A DNA stretch of 64,000 nt from UBA1240 sp045599185 (GCA_045599185.1 JAZRVO010000021.1:47850-111849); one strand, 5' to 3'; shown: positions 27,474-38,100, numbered from the stretch's first letter. Numbers and translations are program-made. Notes: generated by a model not told the origin, from the letters alone.

Positions 27474-27508
27474 TAGATATAAAAAAAGAGCCGTTTGAAC
27501 GACTCTTT
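27474..27508 (-). terminator. Terminator hairpin inside the rimP operon leader
   Basis: Minus-strand AAAGAG-T-CGTT / AACG-G-CTCTTT (27485-27508) followed by seven T. It is the comF terminator by position, but the rimP promoter at 27540-27568 is upstream of it, so it is also within the rimP-nusA-infB leader and could act as an attenuator. Confidence 0.8.
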
Positions 27509-27539
27509 GATACTAAAGATATATGATATGTTCATAAAT

Positions 27540-27568
27540 AATTTAGCAAAACCCTATAAAATTGTCAA
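27540..27568 (-). promoter_or_regulatory. Promoter of the rimP-nusA-infB operon
   Basis: Consensus TTGACA (27563-27568 as TGTCAA on the plus strand), 17-bp spacer, TAAATT (27540-27545). This is the best -35 match in the window. Confidence 0.75.
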
Positions 27569-27599
27569 GTATTTGGCTTTTATACCGAAAAATGAAATT

Positions 27600-28307
27600 T
27601 CATTCTGAAAATTTCGGCACAAAGAAAAGGGTTAATGCGTAAACCTGCTCCACTCCGGCACTTTTCAGCACCCGGGCACATTCTTCCACAGTTGCGCCGG
27701 TGGTCATAACATCATCAATCAGCAGAACTTTTCTGGGCATTGTGCCTTTATGCCGCGGATTAAGTTTATACCTCGCCCGACTGTTTATGCGCTGGCTTCG
27801 GCTGCGGAATTTCTGCTGGGAATCATCAGTTCTAACCAGCAGTTTTGCAAATTTTAGGTTGTATTTTCCCTGCAAAACCAAAGCCAAATCGTCAATCTGG
27901 TCCCAGCCCAGATTAAACATTTTGCCCGGCCGCGGCGGCACGCCAACCAGTACCATTGAATCAAAATACTTTCTGTAATATCTGTAAAAAAAGCGGGCAA
28001 AATAAAAAACCAGCTGCCGGTTCTGCTTAAGTTTCCAATGCTGCAAAAGCTTTTTACGGTTGCCGGTATACGCAAAGAGCGGCAAGGCAAAGTCCAGATG
28101 AACAAAAATACTGCCGCCAGCACAATCTACGCAGTAATTTTTGTTATTGTTAAGCATGCGGCCGCACTTTTTGCAGCGGCACACTTTTTGCGGCAAAGCG
28201 AAAGTCTTGCAAAAGCAGGAATTGCACAAAAAAGTGTTTTCTTTTTTGCAGATTATGCATTTTTCGCTGCCAAGCAGAAAAACTACCAGCCCACGCAATT
28301 TTTGCAT
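27600..28307 (-). CDS. comF: ComF-family phosphoribosyltransferase-like protein
   Basis: Member of the ComFC/GntX group linked to DNA uptake in competent bacteria. About 235 residues from the ATG at 28307 (MQKLRGLVVF). It has the N-terminal zinc cluster (CIICKKENTFLCNSCFC, CRCKKCGRML, CVDC) and the C-terminal PRTase signature VLLIDDVMTTGATVEEC. A GTG at 28376 would add 23 residues; no ribosome-binding site supports either. A TATAAT (28359-28364) lies upstream of the ATG. Treponemes have no proven competence, so the role is inferred from family only. Confidence 0.88.
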   Translation of the reverse strand: MQKLRGLVVFLLGSEKCIICKKENTFLCNSCFCKTFALPQKVCRCKKCGRMLNNNKNYCVDCAGGSIFVHLDFALPLFAYTGNRKKLLQHWKLKQNRQLVFYFARFFYRYYRKYFDSMVLVGVPPRPGKMFNLGWDQIDDLALVLQGKYNLKFAKLLVRTDDSQQKFRSRSQRINSRARYKLNPRHKGTMPRKVLLIDDVMTTGATVEECARVLKSAGVEQVYALTLFFVPKFSE

Positions 28308-28480
28308 GCCCAAACTGAATACTGTAAAACCCAGGCGGATTTTTAAGGTTTTAGCAAAATTATAAAAGTGGTTCACAAACTGTTATATACACAGAAATTT
28401 TATAAATTTGCATTTTTTATAACTTATTTTTGATTTTCTTTGCAGAAATTACAAAAAATGATGCAATAAGAAAAGGTATG

Positions 28481-28520
28481 CAAAAAAAAGCGGAAAACAC
28501 GTTTAAAGTTTTCCGCTTTT
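28481..28520 (-). terminator. Terminator of the small lipoprotein gene
   Basis: Perfect 13-bp stem (28487-28499 with 28508-28520) with an 8-nt loop, followed by T residues on the minus strand. Confidence 0.85.
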
Positions 28521-28545
28521 TGTAAATTAATAATGTACAGACAAA

Positions 28546-28995
28546 TTATTTAGTAATTGAATAAGGAGCAGATCCGCCAATTTTGGTAAATTCTGCACCA
28601 CTTCTTGTATTCGAAAGTGTCAACTTATTAACTGTTAATGTATAGGCAAATGCAGAAGTCCGATAATTAGGAGCACTTAATGTTACAGTTCCAGATTCAC
28701 CAGCTGTAATTGAACAATTGTATGTAGCAGTAGCTTTCATATAGCTGCCGCTTACTGTATATTCAGTATAAGAATTAGGTGCTATAAAAACAATTTTGTC
28801 ACTTTTATTATCATCTTTCCAATAACCATAAAAACCATCAGGGAAAGCAACACCAGTTGCTATAGAGGATTTTCCTTTCGGTTCCCCATAATTATCAGAA
28901 CTGCCGCCACCGCCGCCGCCGCCACAAGAACAGAACAAGGCGATAGAAAACAAAACGCATAAAACTAATAAAACTGTTTTATTTAATTTTTTCAA
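28546..28995 (-). CDS. Small lipoprotein with poly-Gly linker
   Basis: About 149 residues from a TTG at 28995 that has AAGGAG six bases upstream; the ATG at 29016 has none. Signal peptide MKKLNKTVLLVLCVLF then lipobox FCSC followed by seven Gly and two Ser, a flexible tether. The mature domain (YGYWKDDNKSDKIVFIAPN, YNCSITAGESGTVTLSAPNY) is beta-rich and not recognised; such small Trp/Tyr-containing beta domains are common in exported lipocalin-like proteins, but nothing here proves that. Single-gene unit with its own terminator. Confidence 0.75.
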   Translation of the reverse strand: MKKLNKTVLLVLCVLFSIALFCSCGGGGGGGSSDNYGEPKGKSSIATGVAFPDGFYGYWKDDNKSDKIVFIAPNSYTEYTVSGSYMKATATYNCSITAGESGTVTLSAPNYRTSAFAYTLTVNKLTLSNTRSGAEFTKIGGSAPYSITK

Positions 28996-29077
28996 GATGA
29001 ACTCCTTTTTTAGCATTCACTACAATACGCAAATTCTACAATAAATCTTCATTACTGTCTATAATCATATAGTCCTT

Positions 29078-31834
29078 TCATTTACCCTTCAGTAAAGTTT
29101 TCCAGTCTGAAAGTTTTTGCAAAGCCTGCAGCGGAGTAATTTCTTCCGGATTGATGGAAAGTATTTCGTCCAGTACAAGCTCTTCGTCGGAAAAAAGACC
29201 GGGTGCACTAAAACCAGCCTTTTGCGGCTGGTTAAAATCTTCAAAATTTTCTACCAGCTGAACTGGCGGCAAAACGCCTTCATTTTTAGCAAAACCGCCG
29301 GTTCCTTCGCCGCAGGAATTATTTAAATTCTGTTCACCTGCACTACAATCATTCGCACCGCTATTAATTTCGCCCAACTGTGCAGAATTAGCCGCCAAAC
29401 TTTCCTGCTGATTCTGCGTGTTTTTCTGCAAAATTGTCAGCAAGTTCTGGGCACGTGTTACCACTTCTGCCGGTACACCTGCCAGCGTTGCAACGTGTAA
29501 ACCGTAAGAATTCTGCGACGCGCCTTCCTTTATTCGCTTTAAAAACACAACTTCGCCGTCATTTTCCAGAACTTCAAGGCATAAAAGCTGCAAATTACTG
29601 TGCTGAAGCCGGGTTAATTCGTGATAATGGGTTGCAAACAAGGTTTTGCACTTAATTTTATTAAGCAAATGTTCAGAAACCGCCCACGCAATAGAAAGTC
29701 CGTCTTCGGTAGAAGTGCCGCGCCCTACTTCGTCCATTATTACAAGACTTTTGGCAGTTGCCGCGCGCAAAATATTGGCAGTTTCTGCCATTTCTACCAA
29801 AAACGTAGATTCACCCCGCGCCAGATTGTCGGAAGCGCCGACACGGCAGAAAATTTTATCTACAATGCCAATGTGCGCCGATTTTGCCGGAACGAACGAC
29901 CCGATTTGCGCAAGCAGCGCAATAAGCGCATTTTGCCGCAGATAGGTACTTTTTCCTGCCATGTTGGGACCAGTAATAAGCGCAAAAGGATTTTGACTTA
30001 AATTCGTGCTGTTTGCAACAAAAGCACCCTGAGGCAGATGCTGTTCAACAACCGGGTGCCGCCCCTGTTCAATGGAAAAACTGTCCGAACCGTCAACCAG
30101 CGGACGCACCCAGTGAAAATTAACGGCGCAGAACGAATGGGAAATGCGCAAATCCAAGGCGGCAATTTCTGCGGCATAGGCAAAAAGAGACGGTATGAAA
30201 GGCTTAAGGTGATTTCGGAATTCAATAAACAGGCTGCGCTCAAGTTCAATTATTTTTTCCGATGCAGAAAGAAGTTCCCGTTCAAGTTCTTCAAGCTTCG
30301 GTGTCGTATAGCGTTCACCCGTAACGTACGAACGGCGGCGTACAAAATAGTCCGGCACAAGGTGCAGGTTTGCCTTGCTGACTTCAATGTAATAGCCGCT
30401 CTGATTGTTGTATTTGATTTTCAGGCTGGAAATGCCGGTTTTCTGCTTTTCTTCTTCCAGGTATTCTGCAAGAATTTCTGAAAAATCATTTTGAACTTTG
30501 TGAATGCGGTCAAGTTCTTCGTTCCAGCCCCGGGCAATCAGCTTTCCTTCCGTAAGAACGATGCTCGGTTCTTCTAAAATTGCGCGGTTTATCAGGTTGG
30601 CAACGGTTACGGCATTCTGCACGTCTTCCTTAAAAAGCGAAAAATCAGGGCAGCATTCGCGCATTTCAACATAGCGCAAAAGGCTGGTTTTAAGCGCCTG
30701 CAGGTCTTTTCCGTGGGCGCGGTCCATGCCAATGCGGCTAGAAAGGCGCTCAATATCAGAAACCGACGACAAAAGCTTGTAAACGGCCTGCGCCTTGTTC
30801 TGGTTTTCAACAAAAAACTGAACTTCGTCCTGACGGCGGTTAATCTGTTCAACGTCGGTTAAAGGCAAAAACAAATGAGAACGCAAAAGACGCGCCCCCA
30901 TCGGCGTTGCAGTATGATTCAGAACTTCAAAAAGCGTGTACTGGGTTCCGCCGTCCTGAAGGTTCAATGTTATTTCCAGGTTTTTCCGCGACGCACTGTC
31001 CATATTCAAAAAGCGGTCATCGCTGAAAACTTTCAAATTGCCAATCTGGTGCAGCCTGGTTCCGGCATTTTTTGTGGCATAATCCAGCACAAAACCAGCC
31101 GGCACAATTTCCGGCGACTGTTCGGTTAAAGAAAAAGCATTTAAATTGGCAGTTTTAAAATGCTCCAAAAGGGTTTTATACGCCGTTTCTTTGGAAAACT
31201 GCCAGTCCGGAAAATAGGAAATCATTGTATTTTCGCCTGCCAGTTCCAGAACCGGAGCAAAGGCAGCATTATTTTGAAGTGATTTTGGCAGCAGCAGTTC
31301 CGTGGGGCTTACGCGATTTATAACTTTTGCAAATTCTTCCGCATTCTGGTCAATATTCCACGTACAAACCTGAAAAACAGCAGTAGAAACATCAAGCCAC
31401 GCAAAAGCAACTTTTTGGGTATCTTTTCCGGACGAACCTTTCTGCGGCGGAACAAGGCAGGCTGTAAAATTGTTGACAGTTTTATCAAGATAGGCGTCTT
31501 CAACGGTAGTTCCCGGCGTAATTACTTCAACAACTTTTCTGTCAGTAATGCCCTTGCCCGTTGGCAAGGTAACCTGTTCGCAAACAGCAACACGCCTGCC
31601 GTGGCGCAAAAGCCTGGCAACGTAAATCTTCATGGCGTGGAAAGGTATTCCGCACATCGGGCGACCAGCACGATGGGTCAACGTCAAATTCAGCAGACGG
31701 GAAACTTCAACAGCTTCTTCGTCAAACATTTCGTAAAAATCGCCAAGACGAAAAAACAAAATTGCATCAGGGTACTGGGCTTTTATACTTTTATATTGCG
31801 CCATCATCGGCGTAAGTGCCTGTTCTTTTTCCAT
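29078..31834 (-). CDS. mutS: DNA mismatch repair protein MutS
   Basis: Recognises mispairs. 918 residues: the mismatch-contact FYEMF motif (FRLGDFYEMFDEEA, near 35), connector and lever domains, and the ATPase with ITGPNMAGKSTYLRQNALIA, MDEVGRGTSTEDGLSIAWA, LFATHYHEL. Between the ATPase and the C-terminal helices lies a low-complexity segment of about 75 residues rich in Asn/Gln/Ser/Gly, absent from typical MutS. No Shine-Dalgarno precedes the ATG, and the -10 hexamer is 6 nt away, predicting a leaderless message. Follows skp as in T. pallidum. Confidence 0.98.
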   Translation of the reverse strand: MEKEQALTPMMAQYKSIKAQYPDAILFFRLGDFYEMFDEEAVEVSRLLNLTLTHRAGRPMCGIPFHAMKIYVARLLRHGRRVAVCEQVTLPTGKGITDRKVVEVITPGTTVEDAYLDKTVNNFTACLVPPQKGSSGKDTQKVAFAWLDVSTAVFQVCTWNIDQNAEEFAKVINRVSPTELLLPKSLQNNAAFAPVLELAGENTMISYFPDWQFSKETAYKTLLEHFKTANLNAFSLTEQSPEIVPAGFVLDYATKNAGTRLHQIGNLKVFSDDRFLNMDSASRKNLEITLNLQDGGTQYTLFEVLNHTATPMGARLLRSHLFLPLTDVEQINRRQDEVQFFVENQNKAQAVYKLLSSVSDIERLSSRIGMDRAHGKDLQALKTSLLRYVEMRECCPDFSLFKEDVQNAVTVANLINRAILEEPSIVLTEGKLIARGWNEELDRIHKVQNDFSEILAEYLEEEKQKTGISSLKIKYNNQSGYYIEVSKANLHLVPDYFVRRRSYVTGERYTTPKLEELERELLSASEKIIELERSLFIEFRNHLKPFIPSLFAYAAEIAALDLRISHSFCAVNFHWVRPLVDGSDSFSIEQGRHPVVEQHLPQGAFVANSTNLSQNPFALITGPNMAGKSTYLRQNALIALLAQIGSFVPAKSAHIGIVDKIFCRVGASDNLARGESTFLVEMAETANILRAATAKSLVIMDEVGRGTSTEDGLSIAWAVSEHLLNKIKCKTLFATHYHELTRLQHSNLQLLCLEVLENDGEVVFLKRIKEGASQNSYGLHVATLAGVPAEVVTRAQNLLTILQKNTQNQQESLAANSAQLGEINSGANDCSAGEQNLNNSCGEGTGGFAKNEGVLPPVQLVENFEDFNQPQKAGFSAPGLFSDEELVLDEILSINPEEITPLQALQKLSDWKTLLKGK

Positions 31835-31840
31835 TTTGAA

Positions 31841-31869
31841 AGTATAAAATTTTAGAAAACTAAAAACAA
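31841..31869 (-). promoter_or_regulatory. Promoter of mutS, predicted leaderless
   Basis: TTGTTT (31864-31869), 17-bp spacer, TATACT (31841-31846) on the minus strand. The hexamer ends exactly 6 nt before the ATG, so +1 falls on its A. Confidence 0.65.
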
Positions 31870-31988
31870 GACTTAAATTTTAACGCAAAATTGAAAAAAT
31901 ATAAAACAACGTTACGCTTACACTTGAACCTTATAAAAATGCCGTTTTTTAAGGCTAATTTTGAAATAATCCGAACCTATTTGGACAT

Positions 31989-32019
31989 AAAAAAAACGGG
32001 CATCTTTTAAGTACCCGTT
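31989..32019 (-). terminator. Terminator downstream of skp
   Basis: AACGGG (31995-32000) pairs with CCCGTT (32014-32019), followed on the minus strand by at least six T. Separates the tamB-bamA-skp unit from mutS. Confidence 0.8.
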
Positions 32020-32046
32020 CAAATTTTCTCAAAATAATGTTTTTTA

Positions 32047-32571
32047 CTAGCGGTCACGCGAAAGTTCTTCAATTACAAGGTTTGTAATATCAACCGAAGT
32101 GCTGTACCAGAGAACTGAATCCGCCTGCTGCAAGCTTAAAACCATGCTGTAACCTTCACTTTCGGCAATGCGGCCAATTACAGTGTAAAGCCTGCTGTAA
32201 AAATCATCTGCAAACTGAAGGCGTTTTTTCATGTCATCAAGCTTAATGTTTTTAGCCCGGGCATATTCAGTTAAATATGCCGATTTCTGCGTAATTTCAG
32301 CATCCAGACGCTGCATCGTAATCTGGTCATCGTTTTTCTGGGCTTCAACCTTGCGCAGCTGCAAAGCCTTTAACTCTGCGGTTAAATTGTTAATTTCTGC
32401 CTGAAATTCAGCTTTCTGCGTTTCGTAAGCCCGCACCGATGTTGATTCGCGAAAATAGGTCTGGTAAACCACCGATGTATCAACAACGGCAAACTTGGTA
32501 ATCTGTTCTGCACAAAGGGAACAAACTGAAGCAATCAAAAAAAGTACACACGCAAAAATGTTTTTTTTCAT
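32047..32571 (-). CDS. skp: OmpH/Skp-family periplasmic chaperone
   Basis: About 174 residues from the ATG at 32571 (AGGAT upstream). Signal peptide MKKNIFACVLFLIASVCSLC, then the conserved TKFAVVDTSVVYQTYF strand and a long charged coiled coil (EFQAEINNLTAELKALQLRK, AEITQKSAYLTEYARAKNI) as in the Skp jellyfish tentacles, ending in a beta segment. Holds unfolded outer-membrane proteins for BamA. Lies directly after bamA. Confidence 0.92.
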   Translation of the reverse strand: MKKNIFACVLFLIASVCSLCAEQITKFAVVDTSVVYQTYFRESTSVRAYETQKAEFQAEINNLTAELKALQLRKVEAQKNDDQITMQRLDAEITQKSAYLTEYARAKNIKLDDMKKRLQFADDFYSRLYTVIGRIAESEGYSMVLSLQQADSVLWYSTSVDITNLVIEELSRDR

Positions 32572-32634
32572 ACAAATCCTCCAAAAATGCGAAAATGTCA
32601 AAACATTCCAACTATTTTTACCCGCTAAAAAATC

Positions 32635-35040
32635 CTAGTTATTGGTCATTACGAATGAAATTACAGTTTTCCATTCAGGACCTTTTCCGTTACCCCATCT
32701 TAACACGCCGTTTTCCATTTTAAATGTGTTGGCAAGCATAAGGCGCAAAGGCAGCTGCTGAACCAAAGAACGCACGCCCGGTCCAAAACTGAAATAAAAG
32801 TCGCTGGAAGTAATTCCACCAAAGTTACTCGGAGCTTCTTCTTTCAGTGCTACGGCATCAAGGAAGAAGTCAACAGCCAGAATATTTGGTACAACAGGGA
32901 CACGCATTTCAAAGTTGTTAGACCACATCATATTGCCTTTCTGCTTGTACATTTCATCCCAACCGCGGCCAACAAACATACCGTCAATCTGCAGGCGGTT
33001 GGAACTGGAAACCTGACCGCGAACAGGCTGAATCAAACCCAGGGCAGAAATTGCTGCAAAAGTTACTTCCAGATTATATTTCTCGTTAACAGGGAAATTA
33101 AACGGTGTAACATAATATTCACCGATAGTATCAGAACGCAGATAGAACTGCTTTTCAATTGGAAGCAAACCGGACCATGACAAAGTTTCTTTTGCAAACC
33201 AGCCCGATTTAGGGTTAACACGGTAATCGCGCGAATCCATGCCCACAGCACTCCAGACAGTGTTCTGCAAGCCCCAGTTGTTTTCAAAGCTTGAAATCGT
33301 TTCATCAACAGGAACAAGCGATGTATCGTAAGTGTTACGCAAAAAGTTGTTGGTTAAACCGCCGGTAAGCGAAATAACCGAATCGTCAAGATACCAGCGA
33401 TAGCCCAAAGAGTTGCTGAAAGAAACATCCCATGAAATATAAGACATGTTGTAATTGGTAATATCAAGTCCGTAAGGCGTCCAAACTTTCTGCAAGGTAG
33501 ATTCCTTGCTGCGTTCACCAGACAGGCTGGAAGAAAATGAAATCGGACGGTCAAAAACCCACGGATTTGAAAAACCTAAGCTGATGCTCTGCGTATCAGG
33601 CGACAGGTTTGTTGAAGCACTAACGCTCTGACCCGTTCCGCCAAAGTTTGTATCTTTCCACGTAACAAAAATAGACAGCGGGAAAGCATTAGGGTCGGTC
33701 AAGCCGGCAAATGAAATACCGGCTTCAATTGAAGTGGTACTCTGCTCTTCTACGTTCAGAACAACATTTACCAAATCGTCTTCAGAACCCTGCATAACGT
33801 CCGGAACAATTGAAGAGAAAAACTGCGAGTTATACAGATTATGCAAGCCGTTTGTTAACTTTGTGCGAGAAAAAATATCACCAGGCTTCAGCGGCATTTC
33901 GCGCAGAATTACGGAATCAAGAGTTTTCTTATTTCCCTGCACCGTAATGTTTTCAACATGACTTCTGCTTCTTTCGTCAATGTAAACCATAAACGAAATC
34001 TGGCGCATGTCAGAATCTTTCCGTTCTTCCGGAATAATTGCAGTCGTAATGTAACCGTTTTCGTAATAAACATCAGACAGTGAACTCAAGCCGTCCTGAA
34101 ACTTTGCATAGTTGAAAACATCGTTAAGTTCCATTTTAACTTTTGAAGCCAGATAATCCGAAGAAAAAAGCCAGTTACCCTGAAAATCAATTCCGGCGTA
34201 AGTATACTGATAGCCTTCAGAAATAACGAAGGTAATGTCCATTACGCTGTTGCCGTCATTGTCAAGGCTTTCTTCGCGGATAACGTCAATCAGGTTTGCA
34301 TCGATATAACCGCGGTTAAGGTAATAAGTCATTATCGACTGCTTGTCCAGTTCCAGAGTTGATTCCTGGAAAGAACCCTTGTTGAAAAGACCTTTTTCCT
34401 TAAGTTTCAAAGTGCCTTTCAGTGTTTTGTCAGAAAAAATCTGGTTGCCTTCAAAGTTAATGGAACGGATAACAGTTGCAGAACCTTCGTTGATAAGGAA
34501 TGAAACATCTATTCCGCCGTTGTCATTCGGTTTGTAAGTTGCACCTACACGAACATTAGTAAAACCTTTTTTAAGGTAAAGTTCGCGAATTTTATTTTCT
34601 TCAGTTGCAAGAACGGCAGAAGAGAAAATGTCATCTTCCTTGATTGAAACAGCCTGCTTCAATTCAGTCTGACGAATTTTCATGTTGCCCACAAACAGAA
34701 TTCTTGTAATTGTCGGGTTTTCTTCAACGCTGAATTTAAGGATAACACTGCTGTAATCTGCATTTGCAGGCTCAATGCTCATTTCGTAAGATTCAAAATA
34801 ATCCAGCGACCCGATGCGGCTCAGCAAGTCGTAATACAAATCATCGGAAAACTCGCTGCCAATGTATCTTTTTGTAATTGCATTCAAATCTGATTTTTTG
34901 ATTGAAACAAGACCTTCAAAGTTTACGGCCTTTACCGGCTTGCCGTAAAACCAGTCGTCATCCTGCGAAAAAACAGAAGCTACGGCAACCAGCAAAAAAG
35001 CTGCACAAATCAAAAACATCTTTTTGCTTTTCAACAACAT
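32635..35040 (-). CDS. bamA: Outer-membrane protein assembly factor BamA
   Basis: Omp85 protein that inserts beta-barrel proteins in the outer membrane. 801 residues with a signal peptide (ICAAFLLVAVASVFS), five POTRA domains to about residue 410 (KAVNFEGLVSIKKSDLNAIT, TRILFVGNMKIRQTELKQAV, RSINFEGNQIFSDKTLKGTL, YAGIDFQGNWLFSSDYLASK, ENITVQGNKKTLDSVILREM), then a 16-strand barrel whose loop-6 VRGQ-type motif appears as MFVGRGWDEMY and whose last strand ends in a hydrophobic residue before NN. GGGAG precedes the ATG. Homologous gene in T. pallidum is TP0326 (family knowledge). Confidence 0.96.
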   Translation of the reverse strand: MLLKSKKMFLICAAFLLVAVASVFSQDDDWFYGKPVKAVNFEGLVSIKKSDLNAITKRYIGSEFSDDLYYDLLSRIGSLDYFESYEMSIEPANADYSSVILKFSVEENPTITRILFVGNMKIRQTELKQAVSIKEDDIFSSAVLATEENKIRELYLKKGFTNVRVGATYKPNDNGGIDVSFLINEGSATVIRSINFEGNQIFSDKTLKGTLKLKEKGLFNKGSFQESTLELDKQSIMTYYLNRGYIDANLIDVIREESLDNDGNSVMDITFVISEGYQYTYAGIDFQGNWLFSSDYLASKVKMELNDVFNYAKFQDGLSSLSDVYYENGYITTAIIPEERKDSDMRQISFMVYIDERSRSHVENITVQGNKKTLDSVILREMPLKPGDIFSRTKLTNGLHNLYNSQFFSSIVPDVMQGSEDDLVNVVLNVEEQSTTSIEAGISFAGLTDPNAFPLSIFVTWKDTNFGGTGQSVSASTNLSPDTQSISLGFSNPWVFDRPISFSSSLSGERSKESTLQKVWTPYGLDITNYNMSYISWDVSFSNSLGYRWYLDDSVISLTGGLTNNFLRNTYDTSLVPVDETISSFENNWGLQNTVWSAVGMDSRDYRVNPKSGWFAKETLSWSGLLPIEKQFYLRSDTIGEYYVTPFNFPVNEKYNLEVTFAAISALGLIQPVRGQVSSSNRLQIDGMFVGRGWDEMYKQKGNMMWSNNFEMRVPVVPNILAVDFFLDAVALKEEAPSNFGGITSSDFYFSFGPGVRSLVQQLPLRLMLANTFKMENGVLRWGNGKGPEWKTVISFVMTNN

Positions 35041-35178
35041 TCAATACTCCCAAAATACATACTTTTTTAATTCAGCAGCACCAAACCCAAAAGCCCTGCA
35101 CTGCATTACGAAGTTTTACTTCTCTTCAACAACCGCCGCATTAACCGCTTAAACAGCAAAAAACTGTCTGCGCGGCAA

Positions 35179-38100
35179 TCACAGCTGAAATTTCCATGAC
35201 AAGGTTACCGTATTGTAAGGAACCCACAAATTTGTCTTAAAACTTTTAATTGCTGTTACATCCGGAGCAATACTCCAGCGGATGGTTGCAAAAGGCGATT
35301 CCATTTCAAAACCAATTTCCGGCTGAAGCTTTAAGCCCCGGAGCAGATTATCATTATTTACAAACTTTTCATCGTAAACTAACTGAATCATAGCGTCAGC
35401 GTACAGCGAATCGCCTAAAAACTTGCCAACGTAAACCGTTGTATTGTCAAGCAAATTGCCAAGCGAAACAGCCTTATCGTATTTACCGGCGTTTGCATTG
35501 ATAATTGACATAAGCGAATTCTGTACAACTGGAATTCTAAATGAAAAAATATCAAATTTCAGTACATTACGCAACTGCTTTTCAACCTGCTTGAAAACCC
35601 CCATCTGAACCCCGTAGTCCATAAGGCCAAAGGCAACGCTGGCAATTGCCGAATCGTCACTGTTGTTTACGGCAATTAAGGCCTGTCCCAAAAGTTCCAT
35701 AATTTCCGCCTGAGTTTTAGCCGGACTTGCAGAAAGAACCGGCGACAAATTGCTTAAAAGCTGGTTTTCTGCAGAAAGAATAATCTTAACCTGCCTGTTG
35801 TCAGCATCGCGTTCACGAATTTCTGCATTGAACGTAATTCGCGGGTCAAAACGATCCTGATTTTCGTCAAAAACAATGCGGCCCTGGCGCAGGTAAAAGC
35901 TTCGGCCAATGTAGAAAATTTCACCGCCCCTGAACGGCACGTCGCCTTTAAAAGAATATGTACCCATGGAAGTATCGCACAGAACAGATACTTTTGTTTT
36001 AGGCACGACAGTTGCCCAGACCATAGGATTTTTGCGCGACGGGTAACAGACTTCACATTTTTCACCAAGTTCAACCTGCAAATCAACTTTTGCGTCCAGT
36101 TTCTTCTTGCCGCCGCTCTTCATTTCTTCCTTTTTGTATGTGTTCAGCTGTGCCGAAACCCTGTCGGCCTTCAGCGCGCCGTTCATGCGGAATTCGTCAA
36201 GAGTCATTTCCATTGTAATTACGCCGGAAACATCGCCGGTAAGGTCGAAAAAGTTCATGGCAAACATGCCGGGTATCTGGGCTTTATCAATGGTACGCAC
36301 GTTCATGGAAAGCGTGTCAAAACGCCAGCGGTCAAAATATGCAAAGGCATCAAAAAGCATAAAGCCGTTCTTAACGTTTACGGCCAGCGGTTCTACGCGG
36401 AAAGTGCTTTGAACGACAGAAACCGGCAGTTTTGAAACCTTTATCGCATCCTTAATGTACATCGGCAGGCGTACTTCAAAATTGTCAACCGTAAAATCGC
36501 CGTCAAATTCCGGGTCAGTAAGCAGACCGCTTATCATTCCGTTGCCACTTAAAATGCCGTCTTCCACCACAATTGCCGGATAAGTTAAAACGCCCTTAAG
36601 CCGCTGCATGTCCGCCTTTACGTTACGCGCCGCAATAAGAATTTTGTTCGTCTTAGGGTCGATAACGCCGGAAAATTTGCCGGTTAAAGCAGAAGGATTT
36701 GCCAGACTTACGGAAAGAGAACCGGTATCAAGCTCGTAATAAGCCCTCAGTTCGTCTTTAATGCCGCCGTAAAGGTCAAAACGCCGGTCTGTCTTTACAA
36801 TTGAATAATTGTAAGTATCAGCAATGTTTATCAAATCGCCGCTAATGCCAGCCACGGCAAGCTGAACTGTTAAATCATTTGGAATGTTGAAAAAAACACT
36901 CGATTTTGCATCATCGTCTGCACTTTTGCCAGTGCCTGCGCAGGTAAAAAGCAGCGGAACCTTGATTTTGTGCATGGCCTTGCTGTCCGGAAAAAACGTA
37001 CCCAGATAGTCAAAACTCAGCACGCCGCTGAAAGTTTGCGGCACAAAGTCAAGCACCACATTGGTAACCTGCTGGCTTTTGTAAAGCACGTTTATATTTT
37101 CAAGGCTAAAATGACCGTCTTCAAACAGCACGGAACCTGCAAAATCCATCGGGTAACCGCTTATTGAACATGAAGAATCGGCAACATGCACGCTGAACAA
37201 AGGTTCCTGCAAAGTTCCCGACGCATTAAGAGAAAAAGTAAGCTTGTTTGAAGAGTTCTGGCGAGTTAGAATTCTTGAAAACGCAAAATCGTTTACGGAA
37301 CTTTCCAGCGTAAAATAATAATCCCTGTTAAAAAGCGCCTTATAGCTTGGTACCATTTCCGGGTTGGAAACAGCCATATTAAGGCTAAAACTTTCGGTAC
37401 TGAACGGGTTAACCATCTGAATGTTTCCCGTAACAGAATCAATTATGCCGTCGCTGTAAAGCCAGCTTGCAGAACCAGCCCCGGCAAGCGCGCCGATGCT
37501 GTCAACGTAGCTTATATTTTCAATAAGCATGCCGCTGTTGTTGGCAACACCCTGCAGCGAAAACTTTGGCCGCGCCGCAATAACCTTGCTAATTTCTTCA
37601 ATTTCAAGCATCGAAAGATGCACGTTCCAGTCGTCGCTGCTGCTAATGTCGCCTTCAAGCTGCATTGAAGAAGATAAAAGCATGTTTGAAATTTTTACCG
37701 GCATTGCCGCAAAATGCAGGTTTGCCAGCTTCGATTCTTTCGGCGTAAGGTTGCAGTAGCCTTCCAGTCCGTAATCGCCCAAAAGAGAAACATAGGAATC
37801 AGGCACAAAAGTTCCGCCAAAATTGTACGGTATGCCGTTAAAATCCAAACCGGCAGAAAGAATAATATCCTTCATCTTTTCGCCAATATCAACCTGAATT
37901 GAACCGGTAAGAACCTGCTTTGCAATTTTCAGTTCAATCTGGTTCAGCGAAAACAGATTTTCACTGCCGCTAAGGCTGAATTTAAGGCTCTGGTCCTTGC
38001 CTTTTGTGTGCAGCACGCTTGCAAGCGGCACATTTACGGAATAAGACTTGAAATTTGTATCGATAAAGCCGTTTAGCGTTAAGTTGTACGGAACAAGCTT

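Noticed and set aside
27473..27535. Possible 20-codon leader peptide (MNISYIFSIKES...) across the rimP leader hairpin
   Set aside because: The ATG lies only 4 nt after the -10 hexamer, so +1 would fall at or after its third base; there is also no ribosome-binding site.
28308..28376. GTG start and leaderless promoter for comF
   Set aside because: TATATA is 7 nt from the GTG but the -35 is poor, and the extra 23 residues do not look like ComF; the ATG at 28307 is preferred.
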